Shown here: positions 54,481 through 64,000 of the stretch, one piece after another | Layout: every line of letters begins with the position of its first letter | Position numbering within the stretch: position 1 is the first letter of the stretch | Assembly (NCBI GenBank): GCA_037833965.1 | Contig: AP031357.1 | Coordinates: 3,740,001-3,804,000 of the forward strand | Direction of reading: 5' to 3' | DNA: 64,000 nucleotides | Source of the DNA: Marchantia polymorpha subsp. ruderalis | Lineage: Eukaryota; Streptophyta; Marchantiopsida; Marchantiales; Marchantiaceae | Notes under the pieces: generated by a model | Told to the model about the DNA's origin: nothing | The model's input: only the letters and a program-made list of their open reading frames with translations | Databases searched by the model: none | Position numbers and translations under genes: made by a program

Positions 54481-57033
54481 CTATCTACCACTCGCAGCAT
54501 CTGCGCGAAACCAAACTACTCTACTGCACTCAGCAGATCCGGTGCTGCGCCTCCTGCGCGCCGGACTGCTCCGCTTACTGTCTCTACCTTGCCAGTCTTC
54601 CGACCGGCTGCGTAACCCCAGGCGTCGGAGCGCTGTGGTGACTTCCGACTGCAAGTGCGCCATAGTGTCGCGCGCACCCGACAAGAAGGTTTCTAATTTT
54701 CTCGCCACTCGCCGCCGACTCCGACTGTCACCCTCCGTCAATGCCGCCGCCCGAAGCTCGAACTCCCTAAGTGTGATCCTCTCTTGAGCTGCCACCTCCC
54801 AATGGGCGTATCCTTTTAGACAACGAGTCACCTGTGCCGCCAACTCTCCTCGCGCCCTGCAGCTGCTCTCCACCTCTGCCAGTTGCATTTCTAATCCCGC
54901 ACGTTGTGCCCTCAAATCCGAGCACTCGGATTGCAAGTTGCACAACTCCTCATCCTCCTTGCGGGCTCTTTGACTTTCTTCTAAGGCGCGCGTCTGGCGC
55001 GCAAGCTCGGCTGCTAGGACTTGGTTCCGTCTCCGCTCCTCCTGCAATTCCGACTCGATCTTTGCCCGTATTAGCTCTGCATCCGCCTGGCTTTTTGTCG
55101 CCGCATCCTCCCTCTGCTGCTGCAAGGCTTGGTATAGCTTCTGGGTGACCGCCAGGTGTTGTCGGAGGGCGGTGTTCCTGTCCACATATACTTGGCAACT
55201 AGAGGCCCATTTTGCCACCTTGCTCCTCGTCCTTCGCCTGATAGTCTCCACATAAGACTGCGGTTTTAAAGCACTTGCGTATTTGGATGTCTTGCGATCC
55301 AGATATCGCAGGAGTGGAACTATCTGTTCGCACAGCACCCCCGTTGGCGTTTTCTGTACCGAATCCGCTTCCTGCTCTTCCGAGCTCGTATCATCCTCAG
55401 TCTCGAGGATTTCAGTCGCCACCGAATCCCTTGGCGATTCCCTGGAACTGTGGCGCGCAGCAGCTTCCGCTGCGACTGCTGCTCCACTGCCTGCTAAAAT
55501 ATCCAGGGCAGTGGGAGATCCCACTGCTTGAGCCCCTGTTCCGGCTCGATCTTCGGTTTGTGAAGGGGTCGACGCCGCAGTGACTTTTGTCACTATTGCA
55601 CCGCCCGCTTCTGCTGCCTGTCCTTCCGGCGCAATCTGCGCGGAAGGTGTCCTTGTTGAGGGTGCGTCCGCCGAAGGCGTCCGCACACTGGTCGTTGGCC
55701 CCATCTGTCTCGCAGTCGGCGAATCCGCCCGACTCTCTGTTGTCCGACTCGCAGTCGGCCGACCAGCAGTTGTCCGACTGGGAGTCGGATACACTCTGCG
55801 CGTCTTGACTCCACTTGGCCTGCTTGCTGGTGGCGTTCTCCCGGAAGTGCCTTCCGCCGAAGACGACCCTCTGAGGATTGTTGGCTCGTCAGCCAAACTC
55901 TCTTCTGCTTCCGGCCTGCTGTCCGGTTCAACGCGCCGTTCAGTTGGCCTTCCTTCCGCTTGTCGGCCTTCAGTCATCCGACTCGCAGTCGGCCGACTGT
56001 CAGTCCGTCCATCTCCTCCCGAAGGCCGTGGTGCCTTCTGTGCAGAGGTATCTGCCGTCTTCCCTAGAATCTGAGCGATTATCTCCTCCTGTGTGAGATT
56101 CCGCCGAGTCGGAGTTCGCCTGATCTCCTCAGTACCAGTTGGCATTTTGCGTGCTCTCTGTTTTGGTCGACTGTGAGGCTCGGGGGTGGACCGACCACGA
56201 GTCGGCGCAGCTGGCACTTCCGGCTGCCTGTCCTCCGGTCTCTCATCCCACTTCCGCTTCCGCGGAATGCGCTCACTTCGACGGTCTTCTGCTGCCCTTG
56301 CTGGGGCCGGAGCCGGAGGCGTACTGGCAGGTTCCTCGTCCGGATCCGTGTCTACTTCGGCCTCCCTCGAATATCTACCGGGATAAGTCCGGGTCAGCTG
56401 CGGAAACCGTGTTTTCTCAGCATTTGTCAAACATCCCATCGCCCGATAAAACACGATTAAGTAAGGCGATAGATGATTGAGGGTTCCCCCCTTCTCTTCT
56501 TGCGCATGTTGGCGCGTCACCTTCCACAGGAGCCGTGCCCAATGCACTGGAGCTCCTGACAACACTAGCTCCACAAACTCTACCTGCCAACCATGCATGT
56601 AAGCGGTCTTGGTCGGCTGCAATATCTGCAGCAATGCCGTCGCGACATTTCTCCGCAATCGATCCTTGTAATCCCGTGTCCGGAAACCGTTCTTGGGATG
56701 TCTGGCAACTTTGAAGAGCTCATTGTAAGAGACTTCTTCCTCCTGGGACACCTTCACGCTATCGGCCTCGAAGAGGAGATCCCCTTCCTCGCCGGCACAC
56801 CTGCCCAACACCTGCGCCCAATTGCAAATGTCCCATCTCTCTGGGTGTGGGCGAAATCCGCGAGAAGGCTTGTGTCTCTCCTGCAGATACTCGCGCACCA
56901 TCTCCGGACATGTCCAATTCCACCCCCATAGGAGAAAATCGAGCTTCAGCCTCAGCAGCACATCTTGAAATGCGCGTAGACCGATCTGTGGCACCCAAAG
57001 TGGAGACACTCGCAGCTGGGGAACCTTCGACAT
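54481..57033 (-). CDS. LTR-encoded coiled-coil protein, group II (5' LTR of E)
   Basis: 850 codons from the ATG at 57033, almost identical to the copy in the 3' LTR of E, as expected of paired LTRs of a young element. Same modules: N-terminal LDFLLWGWNW domain, palindrome-coded SRPTAS linker, QIVPLLRYLDRK, coiled coil, CLKGYAHWEV, Arg-rich tail. In the 5' LTR this copy lies upstream of the LTR promoter, so it would need its own promoter or transcription from outside. Looks whole. Confidence 0.8.
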   Translation of the reverse strand: MSKVPQLRVSPLWVPQIGLRAFQDVLLRLKLDFLLWGWNWTCPEMVREYLQERHKPSRGFRPHPERWDICNWAQVLGRCAGEEGDLLFEADSVKVSQEEEVSYNELFKVARHPKNGFRTRDYKDRLRRNVATALLQILQPTKTAYMHGWQVEFVELVLSGAPVHWARLLWKVTRQHAQEEKGGTLNHLSPYLIVFYRAMGCLTNAEKTRFPQLTRTYPGRYSREAEVDTDPDEEPASTPPAPAPARAAEDRRSERIPRKRKWDERPEDRQPEVPAAPTRGRSTPEPHSRPKQRARKMPTGTEEIRRTPTRRNLTQEEIIAQILGKTADTSAQKAPRPSGGDGRTDSRPTASRMTEGRQAEGRPTERRVEPDSRPEAEESLADEPTILRGSSSAEGTSGRTPPASRPSGVKTRRVYPTPSRTTAGRPTASRTTESRADSPTARQMGPTTSVRTPSADAPSTRTPSAQIAPEGQAAEAGGAIVTKVTAASTPSQTEDRAGTGAQAVGSPTALDILAGSGAAVAAEAAARHSSRESPRDSVATEILETEDDTSSEEQEADSVQKTPTGVLCEQIVPLLRYLDRKTSKYASALKPQSYVETIRRRTRSKVAKWASSCQVYVDRNTALRQHLAVTQKLYQALQQQREDAATKSQADAELIRAKIESELQEERRRNQVLAAELARQTRALEESQRARKEDEELCNLQSECSDLRAQRAGLEMQLAEVESSCRARGELAAQVTRCLKGYAHWEVAAQERITLREFELRAAALTEGDSRSRRRVARKLETFLSGARDTMAHLQSEVTTALRRLGLRSRSEDWQGRDSKRSSPARRRRSTGSAECSRVVWFRADAASGR

Positions 57034-60000
57034 TGCGTTGCCTGCACACACAAACGTTCTCCCTTTCGCTCACGCTCTCACAATCGCCACTGCGCGTCTG
57101 CCGCTCAAGCTCTGACTGCTCACCCTCTCGGCGCTCAAGCTCAAGGTCGCTACTCGCAATTCTTTCAAGGTCCGCCAAGATCCTTGCGCAACTCGTCTCC
57201 GCACTCTCTTCTCTCACTGCAGGTCGCTCCGCCCTTGCGCGTAATCTTGGAAACTGGAAATCGCAAAGTCAAGAATGAGAGAATGAGACTGGAGCGCAGT
57301 CTTTTCTTCTCCGATTTCAAGAACGTCCAACGTTCTTACTGGTTACAACGTACGCAGCCGGCTATACGGCTTAACGGTTCGCCCTTTGCATGCGCGAATT
57401 CACGTCTCCGCACTGCGCGCATTCGCATGCTTAAACGTTGAATTCTCCCGCCGCCGCCACCTTCCGGACTCGAGTCCGCTGCAGGGTATACGTCGGCCCT
57501 GTTGTCTTTTCCTAACCCGTCCCTCACCGGAGGCGTGTCGCCGCTGGTGCGTTCATTATACGTCGGCGCCTTGCTGGAGGCGCACATCTAGTCGGAGCGA
57601 ATTACGCCGGCGCGCAGTCGTACCGCTTATTTTGTCCTTTATGCCTCGTCCGTTGCCGCCGGCGCATATCCGCCAGCGTAACTCATGCCAGCGCATCCGG
57701 CCGTCAGCGCCACGTCGGAGGCGTACGTCCGACCGGCGCTTTCCTTCCATGAACAGCCGCCAAAGGCGCTTCCGACTCTGAGTTGGTTTCCTCCTATGAG
57801 CGCGTGATTCCGCCGAAGGCGCATCGCCGAGGGCGTACGGGAATCCTTTCCGGCTGTGAACCCTAGCGCGAACGGCGCATGTCCGGCTACGAGTTTTCCG
57901 ACGCTCATAACTTCTCCATTCCTGATCCATCTCCGACGCTCTTGGGCTCGTTAGAACGAGCGTCCCGAGCTCTTTCTAATGCAACTTCAACCAACTGGAT
58001 CTACCATGTATCCCGATTGTTATGAAGGTTTCCCCTTTCCGCGCTAGCGGCGCTTCGCCGAAGGCGCACTCATGGTCGGACGCCTTTAGAGGTCCGGGCC
58101 CTTCTCCTGACGTCTTTAGCAAAACCTCCTCCTGAGGTGTCTGCGCCGGAAGCGTAGCTTTCTTATACGCTGGAGGCGCGTGAGTAGAGACACCTCAGAA
58201 AAGGAGCTTTTGCCGAAGGCGCCGAAGACATTGGCGTTGGTATATCCGACTACGTGATTCTTTGTGTCCTCGTGACGATCTCATCAATCCACTCTATTTA
58301 GCGTACCCTTCTCTAGCTACAAACACTGCTTTGGTACTAGTTTTCTAAAATTGTTTAAATTCTGCAAAAAAAACAAAAAGTGTGTTACCACACGGAGCTT
58401 GCTCGTTTTCCGCCGTTGTCCGTCGACCATCCCGGGAGGTATGTGCGGGAGAATGAGGTCGACACTGATGCAGAGGAGTTGCCGACTTCTACTCCGTCAA
58501 GGCGGAGGGACGAAGGGAGAAATACTCCTGCACCAAGAGTGCCGCGGAAGCGGCGATGGAGAGAAGGGTCCGAAGAGGAGCAGCATCAAGAAACCACTGC
58601 TCCCATTCGACCGCGGCCGTTGTACGAATCGTACAGCCGGCCGAAGCAGAAGACGCGCAGGCTGGTGTTACCAGCCAGCAGCGCGGACACGGCGACGATT
58701 GCCATAGAGAAAGGAAGTGCGTCGCCGGAGAAGAACGAGGGAGCGCGGACGCCTGTAGGAGCAACGGACCCCGCTGCACCTTCGACGGACGAGAGGCCGC
58801 CTACGGGCCAAGGGCCTCCGGAGTTACCACGTGCGTTGCGGACAGGTGTTCTGCCTGCGCACAGGCGAGCCTCGACGGACGGGCGAGCCTCGACGGATCG
58901 GCGACCACAAGCGGACGTGGACCTACGCCTACGTGTGGGAAGAAGCAGTCCGCCTGTGCACAGGTCACCTCCACACGTGCCGCCTGTGCACAGGCAGGAA
59001 TCAACCCCGTTCCAACGTAGGAAGGGGAAGGAGCCGGCGGAAGATCCGCCTACGGGACACAGGCCTTCGGGGCCAGACCCTCCGGCGCACAACGCGCCGC
59101 GATTTGCGCCTTTGGCGCCAGGGCCTTCGGGCCGAGGAGATGCGAGCAGGGAGCGTGCGGAGGCCGCACCATCGGCGGGTAATCCGCCGGTAGAAGCGCC
59201 TTCGGCGGTAGGGCCTACGGGCCAAGGGACATCGGGCGAGCGGCTCCCGGCTATGTCGCCTTTGGCGATAGACGCCTTCGGCGCTGCGCCTGCGGCGGAC
59301 AAGGCGCCGGCATTTGCGCCTGCGCACAGGCCAGGCACAGCCCCCGCGCAGGACCGATCGAGGGAGCAGCACCTGACGGAGGAGCGGATTGACTATCCGC
59401 GGGACGAAATTTTGGTGCGCGATGCGCAATCAAACCCCGCGCAGACACCCTCCGCTCTATCGCCTTCGGCGGCGGACGTCGGCGGCAGAGAGGATACGAT
59501 TGAAGACCGACAAGCGGGCGACGGGGATGTAGCACGGCCACATTCGCCCACCGCCTTAGACATTTTGGCGAAGAGCAGCGAGGCTGCAGCGGTGCCTTCG
59601 CAGGCAGCACACGTCGACGACGTGCAGCCCCACTCGGGACAGTCGCCAACGCAATCAATGGCGACTGAAATCCTCAACTCGGATGATGACGACGGAGGCT
59701 CCACCGAAGCACTGTCGGGAGCAGGGGATACCGAGGAGGAGGAGGAGCAAATTGTTGGAGCGCCGGCGGCGGCGCTCTCTGAGCAGGTGATACCGTTGCT
59801 GAAGTACTTGGATCGCAAATTCGATAAATACGCCGATCCACTTCAGCCGGGATCTTACATCGAATTAGTGCGCAGGCGGACTCGCACTAAAGTCCACACT
59901 AGCAAGCTACTAGCTAGGGTGGATCAGGAGTTGAAGGAACTGAGGGAGAAGCATGCCTGTTTATGGGGGCAGTACAACCTTGAGAGGAAATCGCACGCCC

Positions 60001-62192
60001 TCGACAGGATGCGGAAGGAGCGATTGGAAGAGCTCACCAGGGATGTGGTGCAGACCACGCAGGATTTGATGTCTGAGAAAACTCAGAATCAGATTCTGTA
60101 AGAGGAGCTCGTGCGACAGACGCGTTTGTTGGCGGAGTGTCAGCTCGCACGGCAGGCGGATGAGGATTTAATCCGCAGACTACAGTCAGAGTGTGGTGAA
60201 TTGAGAGCGCAGCGTGCGGAGGCCGAATCGCAGTTAGTGGTAATTGAAGAGTATCGCAGGCGAGAGGCAGATCGCACGAAGGAGAAGACGGCGAGGCGTG
60301 TCGCCCACTGTCTCAAGGGCTACGCCCACTGGGAAGTGGCGGCGCAGGAGAAACTCACACTGCGTGAGTTTGAACTTCGCGCAGCAGGGTTGTTGGCAGG
60401 CGACAGCAGGAGTCGGCGGAAGGTAGCGAAGAAGCTAGACGCTATTCTGTCGAAGGCGCGGGATACCATGTCCATCCTCGAGGTGGAGGTGTCCGCGGCG
60501 TTGCAGCGGTTGGGACTGCGCAGTCGAGCGGAAGACTGGCAGGGTAGGGAGTTAGTGCGCGGCAATCCGTCGCGCAGGAGACGTAGCACCGGTTCCACGG
60601 AGTGTAGTGTAGCGTGGTTCCGTGCAGGCGTGTAGCGTAGTGCAGTGTAGTGCTAGTTAGGACTTAGAAGGTATAAAATAGTTCAAGGCGTCTTGCCTTG
60701 GGTTCTTTCCCAATTTCGGAAGTGCAGATCAGGAACTCATTTTCTCTGCGTGTTTGTGTCCTTAGTTCTGTCACCACGCACGAGGAGCTACACCTTAGCG
60801 TTCCGCATTGTGTAGCTGAAGGCCTTCGGCCGAATGTTCAGAGCTAGTACATTGGTTAGAGACTTGAGTAGTTCGGAGCTACACCTGCGGGTGATTGCCG
60901 ATGCTCGGAGCGAGTGACTAGTTAGATACTTGAATAGTTTCGCCCCTACACCTTCTGATTGTTTCTGATTGTACTCCTTCGGGATTTTTCTCCTGAATGC
61001 CAAAGTGAAATTTTGCTACTTCGTGTAAGCCTTGGTTGTAAATTCAGGTTACGCTGCAGCAGGTGCCTTCAGGGTAACCCCTGTAGTATTTCTGGGAATG
61101 ACAAGTGCCTGAGAATTCAAACTCTTCAATAGACTGTTATTGTGTTATTGAAATGTTTCTCAGTGAGTCCTTCAGTGCGGACCTGTGTTCTCTGCGCGTT
61201 TTGTGAGTTGAGAGTGTTGTTCACCGCGTATGAGTGACTTCGATTCGAAGTAGGCAGTCCAAACCGGGTTTCCTACACTAGCAGCAAGCTAGTGGAAGTG
61301 TTGTAAAAGCCGGAGTTGGAAGTCACTGCCCGCAGCTTTGCTGAGTGTACCCTTGAGAGACTTTCCCCCTGAAATCTTGAGTAGAGGTCCTAACGGATCT
61401 CTGGGTTGTGTTTCTGTAGTTTCAGGAGTGTGTGTGTGTGTGTGTGTGTGTTACGCTGCACTGTGCGACCTCCGAGTGCGCTCCGAGTGGACACTTGCAG
61501 TATTTCTGGGAGTGACAGTCGCTTGAGAATTCAAACTCCTCAATAGTCTGTTAAACGTGACACTTTGTACCCTGTGTGTTCCTCTGTCCCTGTGGGTTCG
61601 ACCTTTCTACCACTATATTGCAATTTTAGCCTTTAGTGGGTTATTACAAATGACAAGTGCTTAAGAATTCAAACTCTTCAATAGACTATCATGGTGTGCT
61701 ACTGGATCTTTTCTCAGTTGATTCTCTCAGTTGGACCTGTGTTCTCTGCGCATTTTGTGAGTTGAAAGTGTTGTTCACCGCGTGTGAGTGACTTCGATCC
61801 AAAGTAAGAAGTCCAATCCGGGTTCCCTGTGCTAGCAGAAACTAGTGGAAGGGTTGTAAAAGCCGGAGTTGGGAGTCACTACCCGCAGATCCGCTGAGTG
61901 TATTAGCGAGAGACTTTCCCCCTGAAATCTTAAGTAGAGGTCCTAACCGACCTCTGAGTTGTGTTTCTATAGTTTCAGGTGTGTATGTGTGTGTGTTGAG
62001 TGAACTACGCTGCACTGTGCGACCTCCGAGTGAACACTTGCAGTATTTCTGGGAGTGACAGTCGCCTGAGAATTCAAACTCTTCAATTGTCTGCTAAATG
62101 TGACACTTTGTACTCTGTGTGTTGCCTCTGTCCCTGTGGGTTCGACTTTTCTACCACTATATTGTAGTTTTAGCCTTTGGTGGATTATTACA

Positions 62193-63168
62193 CTTATCTG
62201 CAAAAATATCTAATATTGTTGAGGTTCACTCTATTGTACATAACTTGTAACGTGCTCTGATACCAATTGTAAAGATAGAATCTAAAAATCATCAATGACA
62301 AAACATTCAGGCTAACAATCAACGAGAGTAATAAATGTATAATGTGTTTCATCTTGAAGATTACGTTCACAAGGGAAGAGCACCGTGACATTGTACCGAA
62401 CATTTTGTCTGGTAATACACAGACCTTAGATATATATATCCAACACCGGAGACCAACCTAGCTATAAATAACTAGAACCTGAGGTCATTTCTCAACTGAA
62501 GTTAACCTCAACAAGTCCCTCAGAACTATGACAATGACATGGCCTAACACTAAAATCTTCTTGTTGTCTTTAGCAACTATTTCCACGCATTGAGATCCAC
62601 AAAGAATGCACGCTTGACATTCCTCACAATGCAATTTGGTTGGAGAGACGTACATAGGAATGATTCCTTGTAGCAATCAATCACAAATTCTTTCCGAGTT
62701 GTTGTTCTACTTTTCAATAAGGAATCTAATACTTTTGACTTATCATGATCATAAGGATGAAACCTTAACCAAAATTAGATCAAGAAAAATAATGTTATCA
62801 AAAATTTGACACACTATGGTTCATGAAGCTCATGTACAAGATATAAATCTAGCTTCAATTTCAGGATTTCTTTTTTAATCAGTTTTTGTTATCTATGATC
62901 GATTTCTTGATATGAAGAGTACATTTTACGAACTCCTTGAACTTGAGTAGCTGCTTTAGCTACTACTAGATAATTTACAGGTTAGTGCAGTCAGTAATAT
63001 CATTTGATGTTGAGAGAGTACCTTCACTCCATATTAGTTTCAAACGTGGCATCTTGGAAAAAATTAAGATTTTCAACCAATTTATTGTTTCAATCTTCTT
63101 AATCTTTGATATTAAGCAGGAAAATTTGCATATAGTGTATCTCTGATGACCGTTAGAGCTGTCAGCCA
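62193..63168 (-). mobile_element. Ty1/copia-like LTR and primer site remnant
   Basis: Minus-strand TGGTATCAGAGC at 62254-62265 is the classic plant tRNA-iMet primer-binding site. It is preceded, two bases away, by an LTR end ...CTTTACA (TGTAAAG at 62268 on the plus strand). An AT-rich LTR would extend rightwards. A possible other end is CCAACA at about 63168 (TGTTGG on the minus strand), uncertain. Only about 60 bp of internal region remains to the left, where LTR B begins. I could not recognise copia coding domains. Incomplete. Confidence 0.55.
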
Positions 63169-63235
63169 ACATATTTGTAAACAATGGAGTGCTATGAATT
63201 CCGATGGTACTATTCAAGCATTTTATTCATCTGTT

Positions 63236-64000
63236 TGTAATAACCCACTAAAGGCTAAAACTGCAATATAGTGGTAGAAAGGTCGAAACCACAGGGACAG
63301 AGGAACACACAGGGTACAAAGTGTCACGTTTTAACAGACTATTGAGGAGTTTGAATTCTCAGGCGACTGTCACTCCCAGAAATACTGCAAGTGTCCACTC
63401 GGAGCGCACTCGGAGGTCCCACAGTGCAGCGTAACACACACACACACACACCTGAAACTACAGAAACACAACCCAGAGATCCGTTAGGACCTCTACTTCA
63501 AGATTTCAGGGGGAAAGTCTCTCGCGAGCACACTCGGCAAAGCTGCGGGCAGTGACTTCCAACTCCGGCTTTTACAACACTTCCACTAGCTTGCTGCTAG
63601 TGTAGGAAACCCGGTTTGGACTGCCTACTTCGGATCGAAGTCACTCCTACGCGGTGAACAACACTCTCAACTCACAAAACGCGCAGAGAACACAGGTCCG
63701 CACTGAAGGACTTACTGTGAAACATTCCAGTAACACAACAACAGTCTATTGAAGAGTTTTAATTCTCAGGCACTTGTCATTCCCAGAAATACTACAGGGG
63801 TTACCCTCAAAGCACCTGCTGCAGCGTAACCTGAATTTACAACCAAGGCTTACACGAAGTAGCAAAACTTCACTTTGGCATTCAGGGGAAAAATCCCAAG
63901 GGAGTACAATCAGAAAGAAACACTCGAAGGTGTAGGGGCGAAACTGTTCAAGTATCTAACTAGTCACTGGCTCTGAGCATCGGCAGTCACCCGCAGGTAC
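63236..64000 (-). mobile_element. Group I LTR (element I), continues beyond the window
   Basis: Starts with TGTAATAACCCACTAAAGG and shows the group I U5 (GT run near 63435, internal duplication, CTAGCTTGCTGCTAG) in minus orientation. The five bases before it are CTGTT. There is no primer-binding site on its left, so it is a solo LTR or the 3' LTR of an element to the right. Confidence 0.88.

Larger units (their letters stand above)
21734..58392 (-). mobile_element. Two-LTR Ty3/gypsy element E (group II), Athila/Tat-like
   Basis: Minus-oriented element with target duplication CGGAG (21729-21733 and 58393-58397). Its 5' LTR is on the right (32410-33274 continued at 54385-58392) and its 3' LTR on the left (21734-26619). 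Between them are the tRNA-Asp-type primer site, gag-protease, pol and the polypurine tract. The 21.1-kb element F sits in its 5' LTR. The LTRs differ by roughly 20-25 substitutions over 4.87 kb by eye (about 0.5 percent). At an assumed 1e-8 substitutions per site per year this is about 0.2-0.3 million years. The pol and both LTR frames look whole, while gag-protease is broken with one or two breaks. Confidence 0.9.
32410..58392 (-). repeat. 5' LTR of element E, split by F
   Basis: Segments 32410-33274 and 54385-58392, with the 5-bp target duplication GTGAG repeated at 54380-54384. The LTR sums to about 4.87 kb, matching the 3' LTR. Its reading-frame copy is at 54481-57033. Confidence 0.9.
17185..61648 (+). 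mobile_element. Solo group I LTR C, split by D and E
   Basis: The LTR runs from TGTGGTACCCC at 17185 to GGGTTATTACA at 61648, flanked by AATGA (17180-17184 and 61649-61653). Its own sequence is in three segments, 17185-18336, 20830-21733 and 58398-61648, about 5.3 kb in total. The rest is the inserted D and E. No primer-binding site follows 61648, so it is a solo LTR. Its LTR reading frame is interrupted by E and has at least one further break. Confidence 0.88.
16530..62192 (+). mobile_element. Truncated LTR B, outermost shell of the nest
   Basis: Two segments, about 16530-17184 and 61654-62192, belong to one LTR split by the insertion of C. The left segment starts inside the 3' part of the LTR reading frame, and the right segment ends in GGATTATTACA. 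It is the most diverged LTR of the nest by eye, consistent with being the oldest layer. It is incomplete on its 5' side, so no target duplication can be read. Confidence 0.8.

Noticed and set aside
17185-61648. DNA transposons with terminal inverted repeats
   Set aside because: The LTR ends are inverted-repeat-like, but TG...CA termini, 5-bp duplications, a primer-binding site, a polypurine tract and gag-pol show that they are LTRs.
62485-62676. Small minus-strand protein with several Cys residues
   Set aside because: It overlaps the presumed copia LTR and the Cys spacing fits no zinc-finger consensus I recognise.

Overview
The window comes from a plant genome, probably a land plant. The evidence is one intron-rich plant-type GH79 (heparanase-like) gene and a dense cluster of Ty3/gypsy LTR retrotransposons. 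The priming sites of the two elements with internal regions match plant tRNA-Asp. I cannot place the species. The host gene and flanking single-copy stretches are AT-richer and the retroelements are strikingly GC- and CpG-rich. No bacterial, organellar or CRISPR feature is visible.

Layout. 1-4349 is the right-hand part of a long LTR (group II, element J). 4350-6009 is AT-rich upstream DNA. 6010-10277 (+) is the host GH79 gene: nine exons whose splice phases all agree, giving 534 codons. 10369-10447 is a 5'-truncated U6 snRNA-like sequence. 10526-15891 (-) is a solo LTR (group I, element A). 15897-16529 is unrecognised. 16530-62192 is a Russian doll of LTR elements. Truncated LTR B was hit by solo LTR C. 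C was hit by short solo LTR D and by the two-LTR element E. The 5' LTR of E was hit by solo LTR F, and F was hit by element G and by solo LTR H. Each of the six insertions C-H has TG...CA ends and a 5-bp target duplication (AATGA, GCCAT, CGGAG, GTGAG, GACAT, GGCGT). 62193 to about 63168 looks like a Ty1/copia remnant, and 63236-64000 (-) is the start of another group I LTR (element I).

The main discovery candidate is the LTR itself. It is 4.9-5.4 kb long and contains a long reading frame of about 850-1050 codons inside U3, which ends just upstream of the LTR's own TATA box. Two diverged groups (I and II) carry the same protein architecture: a conserved N-terminal module, a variable Pro/Arg/Ser/Thr-rich linker packed with short DNA palindromes, an acidic patch, a long coiled coil, a conserved C-terminal module and an Arg-rich tail. 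I recognise no known family for it. The polypurine tract lies directly after pol and upstream of this frame. The frame would therefore be the last gene of the genomic RNA and would be copied into both LTRs, a topology comparable to the U3-located sag gene of mouse mammary tumour virus.

The internal regions are Athila/Tat-like Ty3/gypsy: gag with three zinc knuckles, an aspartic protease, a UAG stop followed by CAAYTA (the TMV-type leaky context), then RT, RNase H and integrase. The two LTRs of E differ by only about 0.5 percent by eye, so E and everything nested in it (F, G, H) are recent. All elements are described here as fossils.
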